In this document: positions 35,124 to 45,584 of the stretch, piece after piece
Position numbering within the stretch: the stretch's first letter is position 1
Layout of the letters: every line of letters begins with the position of its first letter
NCBI RefSeq assembly: GCF_025770785.1
Contig: NZ_JANZLA010000010.1
Location: 44,239 to 108,238 of the forward strand
From: Cellulomonas sp. SG140
GTDB lineage: Bacteria; Actinomycetota; Actinomycetes; Actinomycetales; Cellulomonadaceae
Reading direction: 5' to 3'
DNA length: 64,000 nucleotides
Program-made: the position numbers and the translations under genes
Notes under the pieces: model-generated
Databases searched by the model: none
The model's input: only the letters and a program-made list of their open reading frames with translations
What the model was told of the DNA's origin: nothing

Positions 35124-35618
35124 TCAGACGGCGGACTCGCCCGCCTCCTCGAGCGCGAGCCGCAGCACCGCGGCGACCGCGCCGAGCCGCACCTGCGCCC
35201 GGTCGCCGCTCAGCCGCAACGACCGGACCCGCGCGTCCGCCGCCGTCGCGACGGCGACGTGGACCGTCCCCGGCGGGAAGCCGTCCTGATCGTCCGGCCC
35301 CGCGACGCCCGTGGTGGCGAGGCCGAGATCGGCACCGAGCCGCTCGCGCACGCCGCGGGCCATCGCGCGGGCCACGTCCGGGTCCACCGCACCACGCTGG
35401 GCCAGCAGCGCCGCGTCGACGCCGAGCAGCGTCGCCTTCAGCTCCGTCGCGTACGCCACCACGCCGCCTCGGAGCACGGCCGAGGCCCCCGGCACCTCGA
35501 CGAGCGCCGAGCAGACCGCACCGCCCGTGAGCGACTCTGCGACGGCGACCGTCCACCCGCGGCGACCGGCTGCCGAGAGCAGCCCGCGTGCCACCGGGAC
35601 CAGGTCGTCGTCCGTCAT
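35124..35618 (-). CDS. cinA: CinA C-terminal-domain protein (nicotinamide-nucleotide amidase, PncC)
   Basis: A 164-residue stand-alone CinA C-terminal domain, which deamidates NMN in NAD recycling. Family motifs: WTVAVAESLTGGAVCSALV, VLRGGVVAYATELKATLLGV, GAVDPDVARAMARGVRERLG and LGLATTGVAGPDDQDGFPPG, with the conserved TGxAGP. The N-terminal MoaB-like half of full-length CinA is absent, as in many bacteria. The ATG begins 2 nt after the pgsA stop, so pgsA-cinA are co-translated. clgR follows after a 252-nt gap with its own regulatory repeat. Confidence 0.93.
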   Translation of the reverse strand: MTDDDLVPVARGLLSAAGRRGWTVAVAESLTGGAVCSALVEVPGASAVLRGGVVAYATELKATLLGVDAALLAQRGAVDPDVARAMARGVRERLGADLGLATTGVAGPDDQDGFPPGTVHVAVATAADARVRSLRLSGDRAQVRLGAVAAVLRLALEEAGESAV

Positions 35619-35620
35619 GC

Positions 35621-36217
35621 CTACCGCGCGCCGGCCGGCCCCGGCCGCGCCGCGCGTCGGATCCGCCACGCGTCCCGCAGGTAGTCCAGACCCGTCACCA
35701 CGGTGACCAGCACGGCCGCCGCCATCACCACGGCGGCCACAACGGCGACGAAGCCCGGAAGGTGGTGCAGCGGCAGGAGGTAGAGGCCGAGCGCGACGGA
35801 CTGCAGCACGGTCTTGAGCTTGCCGCCGCGCGACGCCGGCAGCACCACGTACCGCAGGAGGAAGAACCTCATCACCGTGATGCCGACCTCGCGCACCAGG
35901 ATCACCACGGTGACCCACCACGACAGCTCATCCAGCAGGCTCAGCCCGACCAGGGCCATGCCCATCAGCAGCTTGTCGGCGATGGGGTCCAGCAGCTTGC
36001 CGAGGTCGGTGACGAGGGAGAAGCGCCGCGCGATCCACCCGTCCACCCGGTCCGTGAGCGCGGCGAGGACGAAGACCGCGAGCGCGGCCAGCCGCACGCC
36101 GACCTGCTGCCCGTGGTCCCACAGCAGCAGGACGCCGAAGACGGGGACGACCAGGATCCGCAGCACCGTGAACCCGTTCGCCACGTTCCACGGCGAAGGA
36201 GCAGCTACGTCGACCAC
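35621..36217 (-). CDS. pgsA: CDP-diacylglycerol--glycerol-3-phosphate 3-phosphatidyltransferase
   Basis: Makes phosphatidylglycerol phosphate for PG and cardiolipin. The 198-residue membrane enzyme has several helices and the CDP-alcohol phosphotransferase signature spread over DRVDGWIARR and LGKLLDPIADK, i.e. DG-x2-AR-x8-G-x3-D-x3-D complete. It begins PWNVANGFTVLRILVVPVF, typical of PgsA. GTG at 36217 follows TAGGCT by 6 nt without a ribosome site, so a leaderless transcript is likely. It overlaps no neighbour: the GGDEF-EAL gene ends 60 nt upstream. The family has several paralogues in actinobacteria; the position beside cinA and clgR supports PgsA. Confidence 0.9.
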   Translation of the reverse strand: MVDVAAPSPWNVANGFTVLRILVVPVFGVLLLWDHGQQVGVRLAALAVFVLAALTDRVDGWIARRFSLVTDLGKLLDPIADKLLMGMALVGLSLLDELSWWVTVVILVREVGITVMRFFLLRYVVLPASRGGKLKTVLQSVALGLYLLPLHHLPGFVAVVAAVVMAAAVLVTVVTGLDYLRDAWRIRRAARPGPAGAR

Positions 36218-36223
36218 CGCATC

Positions 36224-36229
36224 AGCCTA
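36224..36229 (-). promoter_or_regulatory. -10 element of a leaderless pgsA-cinA transcript
   Basis: TAGGCT on the minus strand ends 6 nt before the GTG at 36217. Confidence 0.55.
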
Positions 36230-36276
36230 GAGGCGCGCAGCGGCGCATCCGCGCAGCCGCGACCCCAGCGCCGGAC

Positions 36277-38457
36277 TCACGGCAGCGGCTGCGCCCCGCC
36301 GTACAACCAGCCCTGCCCGTACCGCCAGCCGTTCGCCTGCAGGAACCTCGACTGCTCGGTGTGCTCGATGCCCTCCGCGATGGTCACCATCGCGAGCTCG
36401 CGCGCAAGTGCTCCCAGCGCCCGCGCCACCCGGCCGGCGGTCGGGTCCGTCGGGATGCCGGCGGTGAACGACATGTCGAGCTTGACGCCCGAGACGGGCA
36501 GGTCCCGCAGGTACGACAGGGGCGAGACGCCGGTGCCGAAGTCGTCCAGGAGGACGGGGACACCCGCGGCCGACAGCTGCGTCAGCTCGTGCCGGATCCG
36601 GGTGCTCGACGCCACGAGGGACGACTCGGTCAGCTCGACGACCAGACGCCCGGCGGTCACGCGGTGCCGCGACAGCTCGGACAGCAGCGTCGTCGCGAAC
36701 TGCCCGTCGCCCAGCTGGTCCGCGGAGACGTTGACGGACACCCACGGCCCGTCGGCGCCCGACCGGGCCAGCAGCTCCACCGCCCGGGTCGCGACGAGGG
36801 CACCGAGCGCACCGAGGATCCCCGCCTCCTGGGCGTAGCCGAGGAACGTGCCCGGCAGCAGCAGCCCGCGGCGCGGGTGCTGCCAGCGGACCAGCGCCTC
36901 GTACCCGACCACGCGCACGTCCGCCAGGTCGACGATCGGCTGGTAGTGCACCACCAGCTCGTCGTTCTCCACGGCATCGGCCAGCTCGCGCAGCATCCCC
37001 GTCGGTGACGCCACCGCCATCGACGGGTCGTAGACCTCGGTGCGCGAGCGTCCACCGGCCTTCGCCCGGTAGAGCGCGGCATCGGCTGCAGCGAGCAGGG
37101 CCGGCGCCCCACCCTCGTCCGGCACGTCGGGGTCCAGGGTCGCGATGCCCACGCTGGCCGCGACCGTCAGGCGTCGGCGCGCGATGCGGACCGGTTCCCG
37201 CAGCCCCGCGTGCACCGCGGCGGCCACCTCGAACACCGCCTTGGCGGCGTTCTCGTCCTGCACCACCACCACGAACTCGTCACCGCCGAGCCGGGCGACG
37301 GTCCCCCGCCGGTTGCTCGCGGCGCGCAGCACACCGGCGACGTGCACCAGAACCTCGTCACCCGCCGCGTGCCCGTGCCGGTCGTTGATCTGCTTGAACC
37401 CGTCCAGGTCGCAGGCGAGCACGGCGACCCGGCCGGCCGCGCCCGGCTGCTCCAGGACGGTCTGCAGCACCTCCTGCAGCAGCGTCCGGTTGGCGAGGCC
37501 CGTCAGCGGGTCGTGCATCGCCCGGTGCGTGAGCATCTCGGCCTTGAGCTTGGACTCCGTGGTGTCGCGCACCTGGACGACGAAGTGGTCCGGGCTGCCG
37601 TCGTCGTCGCGGACGAGTCCGACGTCGAGCACCACCCAGACCAGGTGGCCGTCGGCTCGGCGGTACCGCTTCTCGAGGGAGAACCGGTGGTCCTCCCCGA
37701 CCAGCAGCCGATGGATGTGACCCTGCTCGGTGTCCCGGTCCTCGGGAGCCGACAGGTCGGCCATCGGGTACCCGCTCAGCGCCCGCACGTGCGTGCCCAG
37801 CAGCTCGGCGAACGCCGAGTTCGCCTCGATGATCTGCCAGTTCAGGTCGACGAGCGCCATGCCGATCGGCGCGTTCTCCATCGCGACGCGGAACTGCTTC
37901 TCGCTGCGCGAGAGCGCGTTCTCCACCTCGTGACGGCCGGTGACGTCCACCAGCGTGGTCAGCACCGCCGGGGCGTCGCCGTCGCCGTGCGGCACCACGC
38001 GACCCGCGACCTGCACCAGCCGCACCGGTGCCGACGCCATGCCCGGCACCGTCACGCCGACGACCAGCGGCGTGTCACCGGGGCGCGTGCCGACGCTGAG
38101 CACCGCCGTGGGGTTCATCGCCATGCCGCGCTCGTTGATCATCACGACCGGCAGGTCGCCCACCGACCGCCCGACGGTCTGCGCCGGGTCGACACGCAGG
38201 ATGTCTGCCGCACGTTCGGAGATGTCCAGCACCTGCGACGACAGCGACTGCACCAGGACACCCTCGCGCGTTACGGACTGCAGCGCGTCGTACCGGTTCC
38301 TCAGCTCGCGCGAGAGGGCGAGAGCCTGCTCGACCCGCCGCACCTGCCGGCGCTGCCGACCGATCAGCACCAGCAGGGCCGCGAGCGCGACGACGGCCAC
38401 CACGGCGGTGACGGGCGCGACCCAGCTGGGGACGCCGAGGCTCTCGAGCAGCCTCAC
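36277..38457 (-). CDS. Membrane PAS-GGDEF-EAL protein (cyclic di-GMP synthesis/breakdown)
   Basis: A 726-residue protein: one N-terminal helix ([20 protein letters not shown], about 13-32), a PAS-like region, a clearer PAS with PAC (about 155-285; [20 protein letters not shown] ... SKLKAEML), a GGDEF domain (about 290-450) with an intact [12 protein letters not shown], and an EAL domain (about 465-715) with [29 protein letters not shown] and TIAEGIEH. Both active sites look complete, so it may make and degrade c-di-GMP; which prevails cannot be told. The GTG overlaps the ftsK stop (GTGGTGA; start at 38457 or 38460), implying co-expression with ftsK. No partner receptor is visible nearby. Confidence 0.88.
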   Translation of the reverse strand: MRLLESLGVPSWVAPVTAVVAVVALAALLVLIGRQRRQVRRVEQALALSRELRNRYDALQSVTREGVLVQSLSSQVLDISERAADILRVDPAQTVGRSVGDLPVVMINERGMAMNPTAVLSVGTRPGDTPLVVGVTVPGMASAPVRLVQVAGRVVPHGDGDAPAVLTTLVDVTGRHEVENALSRSEKQFRVAMENAPIGMALVDLNWQIIEANSAFAELLGTHVRALSGYPMADLSAPEDRDTEQGHIHRLLVGEDHRFSLEKRYRRADGHLVWVVLDVGLVRDDDGSPDHFVVQVRDTTESKLKAEMLTHRAMHDPLTGLANRTLLQEVLQTVLEQPGAAGRVAVLACDLDGFKQINDRHGHAAGDEVLVHVAGVLRAASNRRGTVARLGGDEFVVVVQDENAAKAVFEVAAAVHAGLREPVRIARRRLTVAASVGIATLDPDVPDEGGAPALLAAADAALYRAKAGGRSRTEVYDPSMAVASPTGMLRELADAVENDELVVHYQPIVDLADVRVVGYEALVRWQHPRRGLLLPGTFLGYAQEAGILGALGALVATRAVELLARSGADGPWVSVNVSADQLGDGQFATTLLSELSRHRVTAGRLVVELTESSLVASSTRIRHELTQLSAAGVPVLLDDFGTGVSPLSYLRDLPVSGVKLDMSFTAGIPTDPTAGRVARALGALARELAMVTIAEGIEHTEQSRFLQANGWRYGQGWLYGGAQPLP

Positions 38458-41135
38458 CACGGGGCGTCGCGCCGGTCGTCGGCGTCGTCCTCCTCGAGGT
38501 ACTCGTCGTCGTCCCCGCCGTCCGCCATCGCGGGGTCCCCCCGCAGCAGGGCCAGCGTCCCGGGCAGGTCGTCGGGCTTGACGAGCACCTCGCGCGCCTT
38601 GGAGCCCTCGGAGGGGCCGACGATCTCGCGCGACTCCAGCAGGTCCATCAGCCGACCGGCCTTCGCGAAGCCCACGCGCAGCTTGCGCTGCAGCATCGAG
38701 GTGGAGCCGAACTGGGTGGTGACCACCAGCTCCGCCGCCTGCAGCAGCAGGTCGAGGTCGTCGCCGATGTCGTCGTCCACCTGCTTCTTCGCCGGCGCCG
38801 CGGTGACGTCCGGCCGGTAGACGGGCTTCAGCTGCGTCTTGACGTGCTCGACGACCGCGTGGATCTCGCTCTCGGTCACCCAGGCGCCCTGCGTGCGCAT
38901 CGGCTTGGCGGCGCCCATCGGCAGGAACAGCGCGTCGCCCTGGCCGATCAGCTTCTCCGCACCGGGCTGGTCGAGCACCACGCGGGAGTCGGTCAGCGAC
39001 GACGTGGCGAACGCGAGCCGCGAGGGCACGTTGGCCTTGATCAGGCCCGTGACCACGTCGACCGACGGACGCTGGGTGGCGAGCACGAGGTGGATGCCGG
39101 CCGCGCGGGCGAGCTGCGTGATGCGCTGGATCGAGGCCTCGACGTCGCGCGGGGCGACCATCATCAGGTCGGCCAGCTCGTCGACGATCACCAGGAGGTA
39201 CGGGTACGGCGCGATCTTGCGCTTCGACTCCGGCAGCGGCTGCACCTTGCCCGCCCGGACACCGGCGTTGAAGTCGTCGATGTGCTTGTAGCCGAACATC
39301 GCCAGGTCGTCGTACCGGGCCTCCATCTCCTTGACCACCCACTCGAGGGCCTCGGCGGCCTTCTTGGGGTTCGTGATGATGGGCGTGATCAGGTGCGGGA
39401 TGCCCTCGTACACCGTCAGCTCGACCCGCTTGGGGTCGACCAGGATCATCCGGACCTCGTCAGGGGTGGCCCGCATGAGGATCGAGACGATCATCGAGTT
39501 GACGAAGCTCGACTTGCCCGCGCCGGTGGCGCCGGCGACCAGCAGGTGCGGCATCTTCGCCAGGTTGGCCACGACGTAGCCGCCCTCGACGTCCTTGCCG
39601 ACGCCGATGATCATCGGGTGCTCGCTGCGCTTGGCGGCGGCCGACCGCAGCACGTCACCGAGCGCCACCGTCTCGCGGTCGGTGTTCGGGATCTCGATGC
39701 CGATCGCGGACTTGCCCGGGATCGGCGACAGGATCCGCACGTCGGCGCTCGCCACCGCGTACGCGATGTTCTTGCTGAGCGCCGTGACGCGCTCCACCTT
39801 GATGGCCGGGCCGAGCTCGACCTCGTACCGGGTCACGGTCGGGCCCCGGGTGAAGCCCGTGACCTGCGCGTCGATCTCGAACTGCTCGAGCACGTTGGTC
39901 AGCGCCTCGACCACGCGGTCGTTCGCCGCCGAGCGGACCTTGTGCGGGGCTCCCTTGGTCAGCACGTCCTCTGAGGGCAGCAGGTACAGGACGTCACCGG
40001 ACAGCATCGGCTGCTCGCCACGCGGCACACCGCGCGTCGGCGGTGCGGCCAGGCCGGTGCTGGTCACCACGCCCGCGTCGGGCGTCACCACGGTGGTCGG
40101 GACGGTGTCCGCCGCGCGGGCCGCCTCGACGTCGGCCGGGTCGAGCGGTGCCAGGTGGTCCGTGTCCTCGCCGCCCGCGTGCTCGGCGACCAGCGCGGCC
40201 CGCTCGAACGCCTCGTCACCCTCGTAGGCCTCGAGCCGTTCCGCCGCCGCGGCAGCGGCCGCCTCCGCGCGGGCCTTCCGCCGGCCGAGCAGCCCGCGCC
40301 GCTTCGGCGGCTCGACGGGCTCCTCGGCGGTGTGCCCCTCGCGGATCACCAGGGGCGCGTCGTCGTCCTCGTCGTCCGGCGTGCCGTGGTGCGCCACCGC
40401 GGACCAGGCCGACCTGAGGCGCGGGACCACCTGGTTCACCGGGGTCGCGGTCACGACGAGCAGCCCGAAGAGCGCGAGCAGCACCAGCAGGATGACGGCG
40501 ACGACGGGTGTCAGGAGCGTCGCGAGCGGGGTGCCGATCGCCAGTCCCACCAGACCGCCGGCCGCGCGGACGGCAGCGAGGTGACCGGTCGTCGGCACGC
40601 CTGCCGCCACGTGGAAGATGCCGCAGACGGACACCGCGATCGCACCGACGCCGATGCCGATCCGGGAGTTCGCCGGACCGAGGTCGGGATGGCGCATCAG
40701 CCGGACCGCGAACCAGGCCAGCACCAGCGGCAGCACCAGGCCGACGCGTCCGAAAGCTCCCGCGACGGCGCCGTGCACGGCCGTGCCGGCGGTGCCGGAC
40801 AGGCCGAACCACTCCCGCGCCCCCACGACGACGGCCAGCCCGAGCAGCGTGAACGCGAGCCCGTCACGGCGGTGCGCAGGGTCGAGGTCCCGCGCACCGC
40901 GGCCGACCCGGCGAGCCGAGCCGCCGACGACGTGCGCCGCACCCATCCACACACCGCGCACCATGCGCAACGGCAGTGCGGCGCGCGGCGGGGGCGCGGT
41001 CCGGGAGGCGGGCCTCCCGGAGCCGACCGGCCGGTTCGAGGAACCACGGGCACCGGAGGCAGCGCCGCGCACAGCCCCGCCCGGTCGGTCGCCGGTGCGC
41101 CGGGCCGCGCTGGGTGCGGACGTACGTGCTGCCAT
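38454..41135 (-). CDS. ftsK: DNA translocase FtsK
   Basis: Pumps chromosome DNA through the division septum. The 893 residues have a basic N-terminus, four membrane helices (about 95-275, including [20 protein letters not shown] and [20 protein letters not shown]), an acidic/Ala-rich linker (about 285-380), the alpha/beta motor with Walker [16 protein letters not shown] (about 531-545) and Walker [14 protein letters not shown], and a C-terminal winged-helix gamma domain ([20 protein letters not shown]) that reads KOPS. The last 30 residues are very acidic. ATG at 41135 follows TACCGT by 7 nt, with no proper ribosome site: predicted leaderless. Upstream in-frame sequence to 42497 is antisense to the transporter and was rejected. 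Confidence 0.95.
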   Translation of the reverse strand: MAARTSAPSAARRTGDRPGGAVRGAASGARGSSNRPVGSGRPASRTAPPPRAALPLRMVRGVWMGAAHVVGGSARRVGRGARDLDPAHRRDGLAFTLLGLAVVVGAREWFGLSGTAGTAVHGAVAGAFGRVGLVLPLVLAWFAVRLMRHPDLGPANSRIGIGVGAIAVSVCGIFHVAAGVPTTGHLAAVRAAGGLVGLAIGTPLATLLTPVVAVILLVLLALFGLLVVTATPVNQVVPRLRSAWSAVAHHGTPDDEDDDAPLVIREGHTAEEPVEPPKRRGLLGRRKARAEAAAAAAAERLEAYEGDEAFERAALVAEHAGGEDTDHLAPLDPADVEAARAADTVPTTVVTPDAGVVTSTGLAAPPTRGVPRGEQPMLSGDVLYLLPSEDVLTKGAPHKVRSAANDRVVEALTNVLEQFEIDAQVTGFTRGPTVTRYEVELGPAIKVERVTALSKNIAYAVASADVRILSPIPGKSAIGIEIPNTDRETVALGDVLRSAAAKRSEHPMIIGVGKDVEGGYVVANLAKMPHLLVAGATGAGKSSFVNSMIVSILMRATPDEVRMILVDPKRVELTVYEGIPHLITPIITNPKKAAEALEWVVKEMEARYDDLAMFGYKHIDDFNAGVRAGKVQPLPESKRKIAPYPYLLVIVDELADLMMVAPRDVEASIQRITQLARAAGIHLVLATQRPSVDVVTGLIKANVPSRLAFATSSLTDSRVVLDQPGAEKLIGQGDALFLPMGAAKPMRTQGAWVTESEIHAVVEHVKTQLKPVYRPDVTAAPAKKQVDDDIGDDLDLLLQAAELVVTTQFGSTSMLQRKLRVGFAKAGRLMDLLESREIVGPSEGSKAREVLVKPDDLPGTLALLRGDPAMADGGDDDEYLEEDDADDRRDAPW

Positions 41136-41142
41136 GGTCCTC

Positions 41143-41148
41143 ACGGTA
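41143..41148 (-). promoter_or_regulatory. -10 element of a leaderless ftsK transcript
   Basis: TACCGT on the minus strand ends 7 nt before the ftsK ATG at 41135. Confidence 0.5.
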
Positions 41149-41285
41149 GCGGCGGCTCCCCGCCCCACCCGCCGTGTCGGGGCCCCACGGGCGCGTGTCG
41201 TGCACGGGCGACGTGGGCCGAGGGCGCCGAGCAGGGACGTTCGCCCTGGTCGGAGGCCGGCAGCGGCCGTGTCGGTGGCCTCGCC

Positions 41286-41291
41286 TACGGT
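41286..41291 (+). promoter_or_regulatory. -10 element for a leaderless small ORF and DMT transporter
   Basis: TACGGT ends 7 nt before the GTG at 41299. It is the only promoter-like site I see for the transporter gene. Confidence 0.45.
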
Positions 41292-41298
41292 GGTGCCC

Positions 41299-41415
41299 GT
41301 GACGACCCGACGGCCGGCGACCGGCGTCCCGCAGCGGCAGCCAGACGACCCCACCCCCACCGGTCCGTCCCGTCGGCGCGGCGAGGGACAGCCCACCCAG
41401 GACGGCGCCGCATGA
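41299..41415 (+). CDS. Small 38-residue leader ORF coupled to the DMT transporter
   Basis: Reads [20 protein letters not shown] then [18 protein letters not shown], a polar Arg/Pro/Gln-rich peptide with no recognisable domain. Its TGA overlaps the ATG of the transporter gene (ATGA), and its GTG is at leaderless distance (7 nt) from TACGGT. The arrangement would let ribosomes that load at the 5' end re-initiate on the transporter. It may be a translated leader rather than a functional protein, or a chance ORF; conservation of the coding frame is the deciding test. Confidence 0.4.
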   Translation: MTTRRPATGVPQRQPDDPTPTGPSRRRGEGQPTQDGAA

Positions 41416-42410
41416 GCCGGCGCGGCTGGCTGCTCCTGGCCGCCATGGGTGTGATCTGGGGCGTCCCGTACCTGCTGATCAAGGTCGCCGTGGCCGACGT
41501 CAGCCCGGTCGACGTCGTCTTCGCCCGAACCGCTGTCGGGGCCCTGCTGCTCCTGCCGTTCGCCCGCCGCTTCGGCGGTCTGCGAGCGCTGCGCGGGCAC
41601 TGGCCGGCGGTCCTCGGCTTCGCCGTGCTCGAGATCGTCCTGCCGTGGATCCTGCTGTCGAACGCCGAGCGGACGCTCACGAGCTCGACGACCGGCCTCC
41701 TGGTGGCGACCGTGCCGGTCGTCGCGGTCGTGCTGGTCCGCTTCGTCGACCGACAGCCTGTGGCGGCGGTCCGATGGGTAGGGCTGGCGGTCGCGCTCGG
41801 CGGGATCGTGCTGCTGCTCGGACCTGGCGCTGCGGCGAACGACCCGTGGGCCGTCGTCCAGGTGCTGCTGGCCGCGCTGGGCTACGCCACCGCCCCGATC
41901 ATCGCGGACCGCTACCTCCGCGACGTGCCGACCATCCCCCTCACCGCCACCTGCCTCGGTCTGACCGCGCTGCTGTACCTGCCGTTCACGCTGCTGACCG
42001 GGCACCCGCACCTGCCCGGTCTGCACGCCGCGCTGGCGCTGCTCGCACTGGGCGTCGTCTGCACCGGTCTGGCATTCGTGCTGTTCTTCCGCCTCATCGC
42101 CGAGGTCGGTGCCGCGCGGTCGACGCTCGTCGCCTACCTCAACCCCGTGGTCGCCGTCGCCCTCGGCGCGGCGGTGCTCCGCGAACCCGTGACCCTCACC
42201 GTGCTGCTGGCGACCGCGCTGATCCTGGCCGGTTCCGCAGCGGCGTCGCGGCGTGCCTCGCGGGCCACCGCTCCGGTCGGGCAGCCGAGCACCGAACGGA
42301 CGGCGGTGGCAGCGACCGCGGTCGCGGCGGGTGCAGCGACTGCGGCAGCCGCACCAGCCGTGGCGCCTCCACGGACCGGCGAGCCGGAGCAGTGCCCCGC
42401 CCAGACCTGA
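41412..42410 (+). CDS. EamA/DMT-family transporter
   Basis: A 332-residue drug/metabolite transporter with ten helices in two EamA repeats: [20 protein letters not shown] begins the first and [20 protein letters not shown] the second; [20 protein letters not shown] is the conserved late motif. The substrate (metabolite or amino-acid efflux) cannot be deduced. After the tenth helix an unusual 60-residue tail rich in Ala and Thr ([20 protein letters not shown]) runs to the stop. Translationally coupled to the 38-residue ORF. Followed by a hairpin. Confidence 0.85.
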   Translation: MSRRGWLLLAAMGVIWGVPYLLIKVAVADVSPVDVVFARTAVGALLLLPFARRFGGLRALRGHWPAVLGFAVLEIVLPWILLSNAERTLTSSTTGLLVATVPVVAVVLVRFVDRQPVAAVRWVGLAVALGGIVLLLGPGAAANDPWAVVQVLLAALGYATAPIIADRYLRDVPTIPLTATCLGLTALLYLPFTLLTGHPHLPGLHAALALLALGVVCTGLAFVLFFRLIAEVGAARSTLVAYLNPVVAVALGAAVLREPVTLTVLLATALILAGSAAASRRASRATAPVGQPSTERTAVAATAVAAGAATAAAAPAVAPPRTGEPEQCPAQT

Positions 42411-42411
42411 G

Positions 42412-42443
42412 ACCGTCCGGTCTCCCGCCCGTGCGCGGACGGT
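42412..42443 (+). terminator. Terminator after the DMT transporter
   Basis: ACCGTCCG and CGGACGGT form a perfect 8-bp stem, starting 2 nt after the stop codon. Confidence 0.55.
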
Positions 42444-42495
42444 GACCACGAAAGTCGTTTGTCGCCTGTCGGAGGCCGGTGAGAGGGTCGTCGGC

Positions 42496-43827
42496 ATGCC
42501 CGAGAGCCCGTACCGACGGTTGTTGCGCCTGCCCGGCGTGACACCGCTCGTGCTCGTCGCTCTCGTCGCACGGGTCCCCCATGCGATGACGGGCGTGGTG
42601 CTGACCCTCCACGTCGTCGGGCACCTGCACCTCGGCTACGGCCGGGCCGGCCTCGCAGCCGGGGCGATGACCGTCGGGATGGCGATCGGTGCACCGTGGC
42701 GTGGTCGACGGGTCGACCGGCTCGGGCTGCGCCGCGCCCTGGTGCCGTCGGTCGTGGTCGAGTCGGCGGTCTGGCTGGTCGCGCCGCGGCTCGGGTACGT
42801 GCCGCTCCTCGGTGCGGTGTTCGTCGCCGGGCTCTTCCTGGTACCGGTGTTCTCGGTGGTGCGCCAGTCGCTGGCCGCGCTGGTCCCCCTGGACCAGCAG
42901 CGCACGGCCTTCGCGCTCGACTCGGTCGCCACCGAGCTGACCTTCATGCTGGCGCCGGCCATCGGAGTGGTGCTGGCGACCAGGGGGTCGAGCACGATCG
43001 CCCTCACGGTGATCGGCGTCGCGACGGTCGGCGCCGGGCTGCTGCTCATCTGGTTCGACCCGCCCACCACAACGGATCGGGGGGCGGGGGTCGACGCACA
43101 GACGGCCGGCGACCTCGTGGGCGACGTCGTCGGTCGCGGTGCGCGGGCGTTGGCCGCTCCCGGCCTGCTGGTGGTCCTCGGGGCCTGCACCGCCGCGGCG
43201 CTGGTCCTCAACGGCACGGACGTGTCGATCATCGCCGCCCTGCGCAGCACGGGCCACGAGGCGTCGGTCGGCTGGATGATCGCGCTGTGGTGCCTCGGCT
43301 CCGTCATCGGCGGCCTGGTGTACGGCGGCGGCCGGCGGGAGGTGCACCCGCTGGCGCTCGTCGCCCTGCTCGCCGCCCTCACGCTTCCCGCAGCCCTCGC
43401 CACGACGCAGGCGCAGCTCGCCGTGGCCGTCGTCGTGGCGGGTCTGCCGTGCGCCGCGAGCCTCTCGGCGATCAACGCCGCCCTGGTCCGCTCGGTGCCC
43501 GAGAGTCGGCGTGGCGAGGTGATGGGCTGGAGCGGCACGGCCAACACCGTGGGCGCCGCGTTGGGTGCACCGCTCGGCGGGCTGGTGATCGACCACGTCG
43601 GTCCACGAGCCGGCTTCCTCGCTGCCGGCGGCGTGGGCCTCGTGCTGACCGTCGGTGCCTTGGTGTTCCGGCGCGTCGTACGCGCGGTCGGCGGGCGGTC
43701 CGCGGGGGGCCTTCGCGGCGCTGAGGTTGCCGTGGCCGTTCCGGCCATCGGGGACGTCGAGGAGGAGCCGACGGACCGACCGGCGGACCGATCAGGACAC
43801 CGGGACTGGGCGGCGCCGACGCGCTGA
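42496..43827 (+). CDS. Major facilitator superfamily transporter
   Basis: A 443-residue MFS protein with about twelve helices. The loop 2-3 motif A is recognisable ([20 protein letters not shown]), and the second half holds [20 protein letters not shown] and [20 protein letters not shown]. The profile resembles small-molecule efflux carriers, but the substrate is unknown. The last 50 residues are a hydrophilic acidic tail. The ATG at 42496 has only a weak GAGAGGG upstream. Its stop lies inside the stem of the shared terminator with rnj. Confidence 0.85.
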   Translation: MPESPYRRLLRLPGVTPLVLVALVARVPHAMTGVVLTLHVVGHLHLGYGRAGLAAGAMTVGMAIGAPWRGRRVDRLGLRRALVPSVVVESAVWLVAPRLGYVPLLGAVFVAGLFLVPVFSVVRQSLAALVPLDQQRTAFALDSVATELTFMLAPAIGVVLATRGSSTIALTVIGVATVGAGLLLIWFDPPTTTDRGAGVDAQTAGDLVGDVVGRGARALAAPGLLVVLGACTAAALVLNGTDVSIIAALRSTGHEASVGWMIALWCLGSVIGGLVYGGGRREVHPLALVALLAALTLPAALATTQAQLAVAVVVAGLPCAASLSAINAALVRSVPESRRGEVMGWSGTANTVGAALGAPLGGLVIDHVGPRAGFLAAGGVGLVLTVGALVFRRVVRAVGGRSAGGLRGAEVAVAVPAIGDVEEEPTDRPADRSGHRDWAAPTR

Positions 43828-43845
43828 CGTGCTCGCGCGTCGGCG
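43814..43845. terminator. Bidirectional terminator between the MFS gene and rnj
   Basis: CGCCGACGCG and CGCGTCGGCG form a perfect 10-bp stem with a 12-nt loop. The left arm overlaps the last codons of the MFS gene. Confidence 0.65.
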
Positions 43846-43851
43846 GCGCGG

Positions 43852-43896
43852 TCAGGCCTCGACGACCACCGGGCTCAGGCCTCGACGACCACCGGG
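43852..43896. repeat. 23-bp tandem duplication at the 3' end of rnj
   Basis: TCAGGCCTCGACGACCACC plus GGG occurs at 43852-43873 and again at 43875-43896, with one C between. The second copy encodes the last rnj codons and its TGA; the first lies just after the stop. Confidence 0.9.
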
Positions 43897-45560
43897 ATGA
43901 TCATCGGCCGGCGCCGCAGGCGGCTCGCCACGAACCGACCCACCACCCGGCGGACCACCTGCTGCAGCTGGTAGGTGTCCACCGAGCTGGACCTCGCCGC
44001 CTCCTCCAGCGCCGCGGACAGCTCCGGCAGCACGGCGTCGAACACGGAGTCCTGCTCGGCGACACCACGCGCGTGGATCTGCGGCCCGGCGAGCACCTTG
44101 CCGTCCGCCGAGCTGACGACGGCGAAGATGGACACGAAGCCCTCGTCGCCCAGGATCCGCCGGTCCTTCAGCTCGGCCTCGGTGATGCCGCCCACGCTCG
44201 AGCCGTCCACGTAGACGTAGCCGCACGGCACGGCACCGGCCACGGACGCTCGACCGTCGACCAGGTCGACCACCACACCGTCCTCCGCCAGGACCACGCG
44301 GTCGGCCGGGACACCCGTGCGGACGGCGAGCGCGGCGTTCGCGACGAGATGCCGCACCTCGCCGTGGATCGGCATCACGTTGCGCGGCCGCAGCACGTTG
44401 TAGACGTAGACGAGCTCGCCGGCGCTGGCGTGGCCGGAGACGTGCACCTTCGCGTTCCCGGAGTGCACGACGCGGGCACCGAGCCTGGTCAGGCCGTTGA
44501 TCACCCGGAACACCGCGTTCTCGTTCCCGGGGATCAGGCTCGACGCCAGGATCACGGTGTCCCCGGGACCCACGCTGATCCGGTGGTCCCCGTTCGCGAT
44601 CCGCGACAGGGCCGCCATCGGCTCGCCCTGCGAGCCGGTGCACATGAACACCACCTCGTCGTCCGGCAGCTCGTCGACCTGCTTCTGGTCGACCAGCACC
44701 CCCTCGGGGACGTGGAGGTAGCCCAGCTCGGCGGCGATCGTCATGTTGCGCACCATCGAGCGGCCGACGAGCGCCACGCGCCTGTCGTGCGCCGCGGCGG
44801 CGTCCAGCACCTGCTGCACGCGGTGCACGTGGGAGGCGAAGGAGGCGACGATGATCCGCCGGGTCGACTCGGCGAACACCCTGTCCAGCACGGGCCCGAT
44901 CTCGCGCTCGCCGGTGACGAACCCGGGGACCTCGGCGTTGGTCGAGTCGACCATGAACAGGTCGACCCCCTGCTCGCCGAGCCTCGCGAACGCGCGCAGG
45001 TCCGTGATCCGGCCGTCCAGCGGGAGCTGGTCCATCTTGAAGTCGCCGGTGTTGAGCACCGTGCCCGCCGGGGTGCGCACCGCGACCGCCAGGGCGTCCG
45101 GGATCGAGTGGTTCACGGCGACGAACTCGCACTCGAACACCCCGAGGCGCTCGGTCTGACCCTCGCGCACCGGGAGCGTCAGCGGCGTGATCCGGTGCTC
45201 CTTCAGCTTCGCCTCGACGAAGGCGAGCGTCAGCTGCGAGCCGACCAGCGGGATGTCCTGGCGCAGGCGCAGCAGGTAGGGCACGGCGCCGATGTGGTCC
45301 TCGTGGCCGTGCGTCAGGACGATCGCCTCGATGTCGTCCAGCCGGTCCCGGATGTAGTCGAAGTCCGGGAGGATCAGGTCGACGCCGGGCTGGTTGTCCT
45401 CGGGGAACAGCACACCGCAGTCGATGACGAGCAGGCGCCCGTCGAACTCGAGGACCGACATGTTGCGGCCCACCTCACCGAGGCCGCCGAGCGGGACGAC
45501 GCGCAGCGCGCCGGCCGCCAGGGCCGGGGGCAGGGTGAGTTCGGGGTGGGGGTGGCTCAC
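43875..45560 (-). CDS. rnj: Ribonuclease J
   Basis: A beta-CASP metallo-beta-lactamase nuclease with 5'-3' exo- and endonuclease activity in mRNA decay and rRNA maturation. The 561 residues show VVPLGGLGEVGRNMSVLEFD, VIDCGVLFPED, metal ligands in LTHGHEDHIGAVPYLL (about 84-99), NHSIPDALAV, GDFKMDQ, DSTNAEVPGF and the late PIHGEVRHL. GTG at 45560 has CAGGAG upstream. dapA ends 24 nt upstream, the conserved dapA-rnj pair. The 3' end carries a 23-bp tandem duplication outside the reading frame. Confidence 0.97.
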   Translation of the reverse strand: MSHPHPELTLPPALAAGALRVVPLGGLGEVGRNMSVLEFDGRLLVIDCGVLFPEDNQPGVDLILPDFDYIRDRLDDIEAIVLTHGHEDHIGAVPYLLRLRQDIPLVGSQLTLAFVEAKLKEHRITPLTLPVREGQTERLGVFECEFVAVNHSIPDALAVAVRTPAGTVLNTGDFKMDQLPLDGRITDLRAFARLGEQGVDLFMVDSTNAEVPGFVTGEREIGPVLDRVFAESTRRIIVASFASHVHRVQQVLDAAAAHDRRVALVGRSMVRNMTIAAELGYLHVPEGVLVDQKQVDELPDDEVVFMCTGSQGEPMAALSRIANGDHRISVGPGDTVILASSLIPGNENAVFRVINGLTRLGARVVHSGNAKVHVSGHASAGELVYVYNVLRPRNVMPIHGEVRHLVANAALAVRTGVPADRVVLAEDGVVVDLVDGRASVAGAVPCGYVYVDGSSVGGITEAELKDRRILGDEGFVSIFAVVSSADGKVLAGPQIHARGVAEQDSVFDAVLPELSAALEEAARSSSVDTYQLQQVVRRVVGRFVASRLRRRPMIIPVVVEA

Positions 45561-45584
45561 GGGACTCCTGTCTGAGGGGTGCGG

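Noticed and set aside
36218..36276. A gene between pgsA and the GGDEF-EAL gene
   Set aside because: The 59-nt gap holds only the pgsA promoter; no reading frame fits.
41136..42497. N-terminal extension of FtsK
   Set aside because: Antisense to the DMT transporter, with His/Asp/Arg-rich low-complexity translation; FtsK starts well at 41135.
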